Below, piece after piece: positions 1-6,248 of a DNA stretch of 16,278 nucleotides. The position numbers and the translations under genes were made by a program. The notes beneath the pieces are model-generated. The model did not search any database. It was not told where the DNA came from and saw only the letters and a list, made by a program, of their open reading frames with translations. The DNA comes from Candidatus Delongbacteria bacterium (GTDB taxonomy: Bacteria; UBA4055), in assembly GCA_016937995.1 (NCBI GenBank), contig JAFGVM010000078.1, positions 1-16,278 on the forward strand, given 5' to 3'. How positions within the stretch are numbered: the first letter of the stretch is position 1; the number at the start of each line of letters is the position of its first letter.

Positions 1-63
1 AATCATGCAGGTCTCAAAGAACATAGAAAGTTTAAAATTCTAGATTATTTATTATCTAAATAG
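1..63 (+). CDS. C-terminal end of an unidentified protein (partial)
   Basis: Reading frame 1 is open from the first base of the window and ends at TAG at 61-63, giving twenty residues that end in KFKILDYLLSK. The charged, leucine-containing tail is plausible as a protein C-terminus, and the frame leads in from outside the window. Too little is visible to name a family. Twenty open codons can occur by chance in this AT-rich sequence, so the call rests mainly on position: it fills the space up to the 59-nt gap before the next rightward gene. Confidence 0.4.
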   Translation, partial: NHAGLKEHRKFKILDYLLSK

Positions 64-122
64 CACCCACTTTTTGACCATTACACCACAAATTATTAAA
101 ACTGAAATTTTCCGACAAGCTT

Positions 123-425
123 ATGGAGTTAAAAAATATCGAAACCATCAGAAAAAGGGATTATAAAGTATATCTTGATAACAATGACAATATTTTGAAC
201 TCAATGAATTTTGATAAGAGGATCTCAGAGCAGCTTTTACTTGAGCAGGAAAAATATTTTAAGATACATCAGGAAAGCATTAGAAAGTTCATTAATGCAA
301 AAGTTGACCTGATCGAAGATATTATGAAAGTATTTGTCGCAAAAGATTACATAGACAACATTGAATCAAACGACTGCAGACACATTGTCAATGTGAACAT
401 AATGCTGAATCTGAGTGATATTTAA
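123..425 (+). CDS. Hypothetical protein, 100 aa
   Basis: I do not recognise this small charged protein. It has no signal peptide or membrane segment. It looks mostly helical, with Lys/Glu/Ile/Asn-rich stretches (about residues 28-75 could form amphipathic helices). There is one cysteine, near residue 85. ATG at 123 is the only ATG available, because an in-frame stop lies at 75-77. It has no good Shine-Dalgarno in front, unlike most genes here, which lowers confidence in the start. A TTGACC at 74-79 could be a -35 element, but the -10 region is poor. Base composition and codon use resemble the neighbours. It converges on the leftward membrane-protein gene ending at 456. Confidence 0.6.
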   Translation: MELKNIETIRKRDYKVYLDNNDNILNSMNFDKRISEQLLLEQEKYFKIHQESIRKFINAKVDLIEDIMKVFVAKDYIDNIESNDCRHIVNVNIMLNLSDI

Positions 426-455
426 AAGCTTATTTTAATTTATGCGGATACAGAT

Positions 456-938
456 CTATCTTTTCGTGTGTATTTTTCTGTTAAAATATATCTCTTCCGC
501 TTTTTTCATTTCTGAAACGTAGGATACGTAAAAAATACTTCCAAAAAATATTAGAATTGAAATGATCAGAGGAATGAATAGATTCCTGCTACCAAAGTTT
601 TTTCTTCTGAGAAGAAAGGACGGATATGCATATAGCCATAAGATCAGAAAAACAAAGAAAGTTAAAAATTTCCCGCCGTATATCTTCTTTTTCTTAAATA
701 TCTCAATTTTCATTCCCAACCTGTGAGAATCTATAGTTGCCACTATGGTTGTAAGCAAAATTGTCAATACGAGAACGACAATAAGATATGTACCCATTCT
801 TTTAAAATAATCCAGGTACAAAAACCAGTACCAGATCATTATTGACGATATCAATGGTATTATAACCATTATAAAACCTAATATATCCAGTTTTTTTTCT
901 TTCCCGGCCAAGTTATTATTCTCTTGAGAATCTTCCAA
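456..938 (-). CDS. Hypothetical four-helix membrane protein
   Basis: This 160-aa integral membrane protein of unknown function has a charged cytoplasmic-looking N-terminus (about residues 1-17). Four hydrophobic helices follow, at about 19-43, 49-69, 90-110 and 119-141, and then a basic tail. A Lys-rich loop (81-90) and the motif YPSFLLRRK (105-113) after helix 3 favour the cytoplasm under the positive-inside rule. The start is TTG at 938, supported by AGGA about 7 nt upstream; no ATG fits better. It has its own promoter candidate at 965-993, and the operon terminator at 1049-1073 separates it from the genes to its right. It is probably monocistronic. No enzymatic motif is visible. Confidence 0.75.
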   Translation of the reverse strand: MEDSQENNNLAGKEKKLDILGFIMVIIPLISSIMIWYWFLYLDYFKRMGTYLIVVLVLTILLTTIVATIDSHRLGMKIEIFKKKKIYGGKFLTFFVFLILWLYAYPSFLLRRKNFGSRNLFIPLIISILIFFGSIFYVSYVSEMKKAEEIYFNRKIHTKR

Positions 939-964
939 TTTTTTTATCCTGATATTTCTTTTTT

Positions 965-993
965 AATATACTGTTTACAAATTCATGTTGAAA
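965..993 (-). promoter_or_regulatory. Promoter candidate for the four-helix membrane protein
   Basis: On the minus strand, TTTCAA (988-993) and TATATT (965-970) are separated by 17 bp. Transcription would begin near 958, giving a leader of about 20 nt before the TTG start at 938. A second -35-like TTGACA lies further upstream (about 1015-1020) but has no -10 at proper spacing. Confidence 0.45.
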
Positions 994-1048
994 GCTCATA
1001 AATTAATCAGCAATTGTCAAGCTTTTTTTAATTATGAATATCAATAAA

Positions 1049-1073
1049 AAAAGGTGCTCGTAGAGCACCTTTT
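1049..1073 (-). terminator. Rho-independent terminator of the SHOCT/DUF4097 operon
   Basis: The inverted repeat GGTGCTC / GAGCACC (1053-1059 with 1063-1069) has a 3-nt loop and is extended by A/T pairs. On the minus strand it is followed by a run of seven Ts. It lies 17 nt past the stop of the gene ending at 1090. The flanking A and T runs mean it could also work in the plus direction. Confidence 0.85.
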
Positions 1074-1089
1074 GCTCGATCTTCATCAA

Positions 1090-1503
1090 CTATTTTTCTA
1101 TGTAGATCCTTACATGATCACCGTCAGCACTTGTAACATTAACAATATCATCATCAAGATTATCTGCAAAATCCTGAATATTGTTAATAATATTCTCAAG
1201 ATCTATGCCTTCCTGATTGATATCGGCAAGTTTTTTTGCCGGGACCATGTTGATAGCCAGCTTTGCTAACATAAGAGGTAAAGTGACCATCACATTATCA
1301 CCGTCTGCACTTTTAACTTCGATCTTGAATTTACCTTTTAATTTCTTGTCTTTCAGCGATGCTACAATACCGTTAGAAGTTTCCGGTCTTTCCGGTTTTG
1401 TTGTAACAGTATCCACAGCTGACAATAAATTTGCAGCCTGTTCTGCTGTTATCTTTTTCTCTTCAAGCATTTTAAGAATGTTTAATTTCTCCTGGCTTGT
1501 CAT
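1090..1503 (-). CDS. SHOCT-like domain protein
   Basis: This 137-aa soluble protein is the last gene of the leftward operon. Residues 3-30 form a SHOCT-like/DUF2089-C helical module (ILKMLEEKKITAEQAANLLS), the type found at the N-terminus of YvlB and LiaX proteins. Two similar beta segments follow: IEVKSADGDNVMVTLPL (61-77) and NVTSADGDHVRIYIEK (122-137), with a helical section (about 97-118) between them. Single-domain relatives of this layout are common near DUF4097 genes. A strong AAGGAG lies 7 nt before the ATG, and the preceding gene ends 12 nt upstream. The biochemical role is unknown; a part in envelope-stress sensing is inferred only from relatives and context. The short helical module may mediate oligomerisation or binding to the other SHOCT-bearing products. 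Confidence 0.85.
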   Translation of the reverse strand: MTSQEKLNILKMLEEKKITAEQAANLLSAVDTVTTKPERPETSNGIVASLKDKKLKGKFKIEVKSADGDNVMVTLPLMLAKLAINMVPAKKLADINQEGIDLENIINNIQDFADNLDDDIVNVTSADGDHVRIYIEK

Positions 1504-1515
1504 GATAGACTCCTT

Positions 1516-1935
1516 TTATAGTTTAATTTTGATTTTTGTTTTATCGGATGAATTAACTTCAACCTCAATTGTGTCTTTAAAACCTAGCATTGGCTGTTTT
1601 TTTATCAGTAAAAAAATATTTACAAAGAAAAACGTTATCGGTCTTAAGATCTGGTAATTTAAATATATTTGATCGTTTTCAACTTTTATACCGCTCATCC
1701 ATGGAATTTCAAGAATTTTTTTTCCGGTAAAATTGATACTGAGGTAATCAAGAAAGGAATATATGAAGTATATGGTCATGAAGAATTTTATAAAACCTCC
1801 GTCAATTCCATTCAGAACAAGTATATTTATAACCCAGACAGTTGATGTGATTATAAGTAATACTTTTGTTTCTTTCACAGAAACACCTTTGATCAAAAAG
1901 TAAAACAGCCATGTGACAACTAATAGAATTAGCAT
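1516..1935 (-). CDS. Small membrane protein in SHOCT/DUF4097 operon
   Basis: This 139-aa protein is not assignable to a named family by eye. It begins directly with a hydrophobic helix (about 1-17). Further hydrophobic segments lie at about 24-42 and 46-64, plus a shorter one around 95-111. The C-terminus (119-139, TIEVEVNSSDKTKIKIKL) is a charged beta-like tail. It resembles in pattern the IEVKSADGDNVMVTL strand of the neighbouring SHOCT-like protein, which is an observation and not proof of homology. It sits third in the operon, 10 nt after the DUF4097 gene and 12 nt before the SHOCT-like gene. The ribosome binding site is weak (AGGT about 8 nt before ATG), suggesting translation depends partly on upstream ribosomes. 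By context it may anchor or report for the soluble DUF4097 and SHOCT partners. Confidence 0.75.
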   Translation of the reverse strand: MLILLVVTWLFYFLIKGVSVKETKVLLIITSTVWVINILVLNGIDGGFIKFFMTIYFIYSFLDYLSINFTGKKILEIPWMSGIKVENDQIYLNYQILRPITFFFVNIFLLIKKQPMLGFKDTIEVEVNSSDKTKIKIKL

Positions 1936-1945
1936 TTTAGTATAC

Positions 1946-2863
1946 CTATTTATTTAACGCTGAGATTAATTTTTCCGCATCTTCCGCATTTATCTTTCCC
2001 TCAGAAAGCATTTTCAGGATCATTTGAATATTCTCTTCATTGTTCTTTCTGGGATTAACTTCCTCTTTAACTTTTTCATGAGGCATAAATTTAAAATGCT
2101 CTTTAAACTGTTTTATCATTGGTTGTATCGAATCTTTTAAAAATTGCAAATTCTTCAATTCTTTTAATCCACCCTGCTGCACAATTGCATCTTCAGGGAA
2201 ATCACCAGTGATATTATTATCACCTGTGACCGAATTTATATAGATCTTGTGACCAGATGTAAATTTAGTGCTATTTATGCTTATATCGCCTGATACTATT
2301 TTTATCTTAGCATCTTCTTCCAGATCAAATTCACCACTGATACTGATATCTCCATTTACGTTGTTAATGCCCAGCTGCCTGTAAACACCTTCAGCAATAC
2401 TGACATCACCGTTAACGTTATTTGCTTTGACAGCACCTATGAAATTACTTGCCTTCAGATCACCGTTCACGATATTTACGTTTATATCAATATCACCGAC
2501 ATTCACAACCTGAACATCACCATTTCGTGTTGAAATACCTGATACCAATCCCGCAATATCATGTATTGATATATCTCCACTTACATTTTTAACCTCACCT
2601 GACAATTTGACACCTGATGGGACTTTAATAACAACATCAACATCTTTAACATTAAAAGTTTTCAATAATTTTTTTGAATCTTTCTGAATGATCGTTAATT
2701 CATTATTTTCAAATTTAATGTCAAAAATTTCTTCAGCTGTATTTTTCCTAAGATCTCCAAGCTCAAGTTCAATATCATTTCTTTCCTCTCCATGGATCTC
2801 TATGTCACCGTCAACCAAATTAAGTTTAAGTGCAAACTTATCACTATCAATAGAATAATTCAT
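1946..2863 (-). CDS. DUF4097-family beta-repeat protein with C-terminal SHOCT-like module (YvlB/LiaX-like)
   Basis: This 305-aa protein has no signal peptide or membrane segment, so it is probably cytoplasmic. Residues 8-220 hold repeated beta-strand units with a (N/S/T/D)GD turn, at about 18, 95, 114, 133, 151, 170, 191 and 213, typically in the form NVNGDISI. This is the hallmark of DUF4097 (putative adhesin-like) repeats, predicted to form a beta-helix-like stack. A charged helical linker (about 234-275) leads to a SHOCT-like module (279-303, ILKMLSEGKINAEDAEKLIS). In YvlB and LiaX the same two parts occur with the SHOCT-like module at the N-terminus, so the order here is reversed. LiaX takes part in antibiotic and antimicrobial-peptide envelope-stress signalling in enterococci; transferring that role here is inference. 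A perfect AAGGAGGA precedes the ATG, only 10 nt after the DUF2089 stop. Confidence 0.88.
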   Translation of the reverse strand: MNYSIDSDKFALKLNLVDGDIEIHGEERNDIELELGDLRKNTAEEIFDIKFENNELTIIQKDSKKLLKTFNVKDVDVVIKVPSGVKLSGEVKNVSGDISIHDIAGLVSGISTRNGDVQVVNVGDIDINVNIVNGDLKASNFIGAVKANNVNGDVSIAEGVYRQLGINNVNGDISISGEFDLEEDAKIKIVSGDISINSTKFTSGHKIYINSVTGDNNITGDFPEDAIVQQGGLKELKNLQFLKDSIQPMIKQFKEHFKFMPHEKVKEEVNPRKNNEENIQMILKMLSEGKINAEDAEKLISALNK

Positions 2864-2873
2864 TTTATCCTCC

Positions 2874-3233
2874 TTATTTCTTTAATTTTTTCAAAGCTTC
2901 CTCTACGGAATACTCACCTTTGCTTATGAGTTCAATAATATCGCCTGTATCAACTTCTTCATCATCATTCTCCAGGTCCAGTGCCGCTTTTGTCTTTTTT
3001 AAAAGATTTTTTATCTTCGGATAAGAACAATTTAAAAGCTTTTCTGTCTGTTTTATACTTCCTTCGGCAGCAATGAAAGTTTTAATAAAATCAAATATTT
3101 CATCACTTAAACCCTGACATTTTTCCTGCCTATCAAATTCGCCGGATATCTTGGTTTTACACTTTAGGCATTCATATTTTACAACTTTCAATTCTCCGTC
3201 ACATACCGGACAGTTCGTTAGTGATCTTTTCAT
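2874..3233 (-). CDS. DUF2089 zinc-ribbon / HTH protein, probable operon regulator
   Basis: This 119-aa protein leads the operon. Near the N-terminus (with the start used here) are CPVC (8-11) and CLKC (22-25), a four-cysteine zinc ribbon typical of DUF2089. Residues about 44-86 look like a helix-turn-helix (SDEIFDFIKTF, then SIKQTEKLLNCSYPKIKNLLKK). The last 25 residues (DIIELISKGEYSVEEALKKL) are a SHOCT-like/DUF2089-C helical module resembling those in two downstream products. I place the start at 3233 and not at the in-frame ATG at 3254: the 3233 ATG has GGAGG 7 nt upstream, while the other has no ribosome binding site and lies only about 8 nt from the predicted transcription start. The protein may bind DNA and regulate its own operon; this is inferred from the HTH and its first position. 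Confidence 0.88.
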   Translation of the reverse strand: MKRSLTNCPVCDGELKVVKYECLKCKTKISGEFDRQEKCQGLSDEIFDFIKTFIAAEGSIKQTEKLLNCSYPKIKNLLKKTKAALDLENDDEEVDTGDIIELISKGEYSVEEALKKLKK

Positions 3234-3268
3234 AAATCCTCCATGATTTTTCATTTGTCATCAAAAGC

Positions 3269-3297
3269 AATATAAACATTTTCAATCTAATTGTCAA
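3269..3297 (-). promoter_or_regulatory. Sigma70-type promoter of the DUF2089-DUF4097-SHOCT operon
   Basis: On the minus strand, a perfect TTGACA (3292-3297) and TATATT (3269-3274) are spaced by 17 bp. Transcription should begin near 3262, about 29 nt before the preferred DUF2089 start codon. All four genes from 3233 down to 1090 lie close together in one direction and end at the terminator at 1049-1073. Confidence 0.8.
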
Positions 3298-3379
3298 GCA
3301 AATATTAATATTTTTAACATTTTTAGAAATATAAGCTTGATTTTATTAACATATCTCACTTATCTATTCTCAAAAAATG

Positions 3380-3406
3380 AAAAAAGTGCAAATTTTGCAC
3401 TTTTTT
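3380..3406 (-). terminator. Rho-independent terminator of hslO
   Basis: An AAAAAAGTGCA / TGCACTTTTTT inverted repeat with a 5-nt loop (3391-3395) is flanked by A and T runs. It stands 24 nt beyond the hslO stop and would end leftward transcription before it reaches the next operon's promoter. The symmetric A/T tails would also permit plus-strand termination. Confidence 0.8.
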
Positions 3407-3430
3407 CTGTGGTCATAAAACAGTAATAAA

Positions 3431-4312
3431 TTATTTTTTATCGAGTATATTTTCGATCGTATCCCTGTGAAAATTGTATGAGGTATTGCAAAATTGGCAT
3501 TTAACTTCTGTAACCTCTTGAGTATTGTATATGTCTTCAAGTTCTGTTTTGCTTAGAAGCAGCAGACTCTGCTCCATCTTTTCTTTTGAACATCCGCATT
3601 TATATTTTGCTTCAATTTCATCAGTATACTTAACAGTAAAACCTTTTAAGATCATTTCTGAAATTATTTTTTTAATCGAATAACCCATATCCATAATATC
3701 GGTCATATTGGGGAAAATCCTTAAATTATTCTCAATTATCTCAATAATTTCTTCAGGGGTTTCAGGCATCAGTTGTATAATGAATCCTCCTGACCTTTGA
3801 ACACTTCCATCAGGATTAACAAGCACACCAAGTCCAACAGATGACGGGATCTGCTCAGATTTGACAAAATAATACGTCAGATCCTGCGCAATTGTTCCGT
3901 ATATCAGTTCCACCTGGCCTGTATGAGGAGTTTTCATATCCAGATCCTTTATCACACTTAAAATTCCGTTACCGAGAGCTTCTTTTACATTAAATTCCTT
4001 TCTTACTTCTGTTAAAGGAAGTTCAACTTCAGGATTAAAGACATAACCCTTGACCTCTCCACGAGAATTCGCAGTTGCAACAGCTCCTGCTGAGGGACCG
4101 TCACCTTTCACTTTAACAGTGATAGTCTCATTTTCACCTTTCAGGTCAGCTCCGAGCATAAGTGCCGCATTTAACATTCTTCCCAAAAGCACTGTGTTTG
4201 TCATAGACAGATTATGCATCTCTGCTGCTTCTTTTGTAAGTTCGGTTGAATCAACAATGAAAAATCTAATATATTTATCTTCTGTAATTCCTCTTATTAT
4301 AGTGTCAGACAT
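3431..4312 (-). CDS. hslO: Hsp33 redox-activated holdase chaperone
   Basis: HslO/Hsp33 is a cytoplasmic chaperone kept inactive by zinc. It is activated when oxidants form disulfides in its zinc centre, after which it holds unfolding proteins. The 293-aa length is normal for the family. The C-terminal redox switch is complete: CGC (C239, C241) and CQFC (C272, C275), with a 30-residue spacer between the pairs. Family-typical blocks include GADLKGENETITVKVKGDGP (about 54-73), GYVFNPEVELPL (89-100) and TGQVELIYGTIAQDLTYYF (131-149). The ATG at 4312 has AAGGAAG 7-8 nt upstream. It is followed by its own terminator and appears monocistronic. A 17-bp dyad lies just upstream of its ribosome binding site. 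Presence of Hsp33 fits the thiol-redox theme shared with dsbD and trxA in this window. Confidence 0.97.
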   Translation of the reverse strand: MSDTIIRGITEDKYIRFFIVDSTELTKEAAEMHNLSMTNTVLLGRMLNAALMLGADLKGENETITVKVKGDGPSAGAVATANSRGEVKGYVFNPEVELPLTEVRKEFNVKEALGNGILSVIKDLDMKTPHTGQVELIYGTIAQDLTYYFVKSEQIPSSVGLGVLVNPDGSVQRSGGFIIQLMPETPEEIIEIIENNLRIFPNMTDIMDMGYSIKKIISEMILKGFTVKYTDEIEAKYKCGCSKEKMEQSLLLLSKTELEDIYNTQEVTEVKCQFCNTSYNFHRDTIENILDKK

Positions 4313-4332
4313 ACGGCTTCCTTTATTTTTAA

Positions 4333-4349
4333 TGTATAAAACATATACA
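4333..4349. repeat. 17-bp dyad upstream of hslO
   Basis: TGTATA-aaaca-TATACA is a perfect 6-bp inverted repeat with a 5-bp spacer, lying 20-37 nt before the hslO ATG on the minus strand. It could be an operator or a weak hairpin in the leader. In DNA this AT-rich, 6-bp arms can arise by chance. Confidence 0.3.
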
Positions 4350-4511
4350 ATATAAGACTTTTTTTTTGAATTACCTTTTCCTTAAAATATCAACACAGAT
4401 AAAGACCCTTTGGAAATAAGTAACAAAAGAAAGAGAATACTTGTTAAGAAGGAACTTATAAAAGCTAAGTGACTTTGAAAACAAGTGTACTCGGACGAAG
4501 TAGAACGAAGT

Positions 4512-5405
4512 TTATAAATAGTCTTCCTCGAAAGACTTAAAACCCTCACCGCGTACATCACGAACGTCAATTATTGTTACAAAAGCCTCCGGATCAATTT
4601 CTTTTACATAATATTGAAGAGCCACTAACTCCCTCCTGCTGACAGCAGTAAAAATGATCTCTTTCTGATTACCTTTGAACATTCCTTCACCGTGAAATAT
4701 AGTAGCACCTCTGTTCAATGATCTTTTTATCTTCTCCCCTATCTCTTTATATTTTTCTGAAATTATGAACGCACCTTTTTTATAGTTCAATCCTACTGTT
4801 ATTGAATCTATAACCTTTCCTGTGGCATAAATAGTTATTACAGCATATAAAGCTAATTTGATATCCGCGAATATCAGAGTTCCGGCTATTACCACTACCA
4901 CATCCAGTAATATCAGCAATTGACCCATTGAAATACCTGAGTGTTTATTAATGATCTGCGCAACGATATCAGAACCACCGGAAGTAGCTCTAGAACGGAA
5001 TATTAAGCCGAGTCCTCCACCGATCAAGATACCTCCAAATAAAGATGAGAGAATCATTTCGTTCTCTATGACAAGAGGTTTGTCCCCCCAGAAATATGTT
5101 AGTACGTCAATCGCAACTGATGTTAAAGTCATTCCCAGAATTGTCTTCCAGCCAAATTTAGGACCCAGTTCTTTAATTCCCCAGATAACAAGTGGAATAT
5201 TTAAAACGAGACCTGTTGTACCTGTCGGTAATCCAAAAGTATGATGCAGAATAATTGCGATACCGTAAATTCCGCCGGGTACAATTTTGTAAGGTACTAC
5301 AAAGAACACATAGCCAGCTGCCATTATTAGTGATCCGATAATAATGTAAACCAAATCAATGTACCATTGCTTTGTAAATGATTTGATCCCTGTGTAAACT
5401 CCCAT
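4512..5405 (-). CDS. YitT family membrane protein (DUF161 + DUF2179)
   Basis: This 297-aa protein of the YitT family has an N-terminal membrane domain and a C-terminal DUF2179 domain. Hydrophobic helices fall at about 18-37, 45-75, 85-107, 116-135, 158-178 and 180-202. Family hallmarks are the VPYKIVPGGIYGIA segment (37-50), GGILIGGGLGLIFRSRATSGGSDI (124-147) and NYKKGAFIIS (207-216). The cytoplasmic DUF2179 domain ends with the characteristic DVRGEGF near the C-terminus. Transport of a small solute is often suggested, but the substrate is unknown; it should not be named from sequence. AAGGAGGA lies 7 nt before the ATG, and a strong promoter lies at 5437-5464. It is transcribed divergently from rnhB. 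No clear intrinsic terminator is visible in the 200 nt before hslO. Confidence 0.93.
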   Translation of the reverse strand: MGVYTGIKSFTKQWYIDLVYIIIGSLIMAAGYVFFVVPYKIVPGGIYGIAIILHHTFGLPTGTTGLVLNIPLVIWGIKELGPKFGWKTILGMTLTSVAIDVLTYFWGDKPLVIENEMILSSLFGGILIGGGLGLIFRSRATSGGSDIVAQIINKHSGISMGQLLILLDVVVVIAGTLIFADIKLALYAVITIYATGKVIDSITVGLNYKKGAFIISEKYKEIGEKIKRSLNRGATIFHGEGMFKGNQKEIIFTAVSRRELVALQYYVKEIDPEAFVTIIDVRDVRGEGFKSFEEDYL

Positions 5406-5436
5406 TTTATCCTCCTTAATTACACAATCCGGTGCA

Positions 5437-5464
5437 AATATAAGAGTTTAAAATTTAGTGTCAA
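5437..5464 (-). promoter_or_regulatory. Promoter of the YitT-family gene
   Basis: On the minus strand, a perfect TTGACA (5459-5464) and TATATT (5437-5442) are 16 bp apart, with transcription expected near 5430, about 25 nt before the ATG. The -10 continues as TATATTTG, which also fits the TAnnTTTG element of Bacteroidota. That could be coincidence, since the -35 is a full sigma70 consensus. Confidence 0.75.
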
Positions 5465-5520
5465 TGGATAATATCAGTTAAATAAAATCCTTTTCATTTT
5501 TTAATTAAAACATATTCATT

Positions 5521-5548
5521 TTGTCCTTTCAACAACAACTATTATAAT
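5521..5548 (+). promoter_or_regulatory. Promoter of the rnhB-led operon
   Basis: TTGTCC (5521-5526) and a perfect TATAAT (5543-5548) are separated by 16 bp. The predicted start near 5555 gives a leader of about 28 nt before the rnhB ATG. It forms a divergent promoter pair with the YitT-family promoter. The five rightward genes to 10209 have gaps of 26 nt or less, so this may serve all of them. Confidence 0.7.
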
Positions 5549-5582
5549 CTATATTTAATAGTAGATAACGACAGGATGTAAA

Positions 5583-6230
5583 ATGTCAGAAAACTTGTTC
5601 GGAACAGGTCATTTATTTAAGTATGAGACTGATCTATATCTGAAAGGATATAAATTTATTGCAGGTGTTGATGAGGCAGGTAGAGGTCCGTTGGCTGGTC
5701 CTGTAGTTGCTGCCGCTGTAATATTCAAACAGGGTGATGTAATTGAAGGGGTCGACGATTCCAAAAAATTATCACCGAAGAGAAGAAATGAACTGTTCTA
5801 TAAGATCAGAAAAAATGCAGTCGCTTATGCAGTAGGGATCGTATCGCACCACAGAATAGATGAAATTGATATATTGAGAGCTACTTTTGAGGCAATGAAA
5901 ATTGCTGTAGGTAAACTTATGCCTGAACCTGATTTTATATTGATAGACGGAAGAGATGAACCTTTTGAAACAAAAGAACAAATGAGCATTGTCAAAGGAG
6001 ACAGCCTGTCTTACTCTATCGCAGCGGCTTCAATTATAGCTAAAGTAACCAGAGACAAGATCATGAATTTTTATGATAAGAAGTATCCCGCATACGGTTT
6101 TGCACATAACAAAGGCTATGCCACAGCAGAACACATTGATGCAATTAAAGAACATGGACGCTGTGAAGTGCATAGAAAAACTTTTTCTTTACAATTTGAA
6201 AGAGATAAACAATTATATTTAGATCTGTAA
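5583..6230 (+). CDS. rnhB: Ribonuclease HII
   Basis: RNase HII cuts the RNA strand of RNA/DNA hybrids and starts removal of single ribonucleotides misincorporated in DNA. The 215-aa length is typical. The catalytic N-terminal motif is GVDEAGRGPLAGPV (28-41), supplying D30 and E31. Further family blocks are DDSKKLS (58-64), the acidic residue D122 in ILIDG, and KGDSLSYSIAAASIIAKVTRD (138-158), where D140 is the likely fourth metal ligand. The conserved Tyr-Gly-Phe/HKGY region at 171-179 is intact. An AGGATG lies 7 nt before the ATG. It is first in a rightward operon, 18 nt ahead of a glycosyltransferase gene, with its own promoter at 5521-5548. Confidence 0.97.
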   Translation: MSENLFGTGHLFKYETDLYLKGYKFIAGVDEAGRGPLAGPVVAAAVIFKQGDVIEGVDDSKKLSPKRRNELFYKIRKNAVAYAVGIVSHHRIDEIDILRATFEAMKIAVGKLMPEPDFILIDGRDEPFETKEQMSIVKGDSLSYSIAAASIIAKVTRDKIMNFYDKKYPAYGFAHNKGYATAEHIDAIKEHGRCEVHRKTFSLQFERDKQLYLDL

Positions 6231-6248
6231 ACATCAAGAAGGAGCAAT

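Noticed and set aside
1217-1657. 146-aa plus-strand ORF opposite the SHOCT-like gene
   Set aside because: It lies antisense to two genes with clear domain content and ribosome binding sites, and its composition is that of an antisense frame.
3234-3254. Upstream ATG at 3254 as the start of the DUF2089 protein
   Set aside because: It lacks a ribosome binding site and lies about 8 nt from the predicted transcription start; the ATG at 3233 has GGAGG at good spacing.
4490-4511. Short direct repeat (two ACGAAGT copies) after the YitT-family gene
   Set aside because: Only two 7-bp copies, too short to distinguish from chance; no array or CRISPR structure.
4382-4570. 62-aa minus-strand ORF overlapping the end of the YitT-family gene
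   Set aside because: It overlaps the conserved DUF2179 C-terminus in another frame, has no ribosome binding site and no recognisable features; treated as an out-of-frame shadow.
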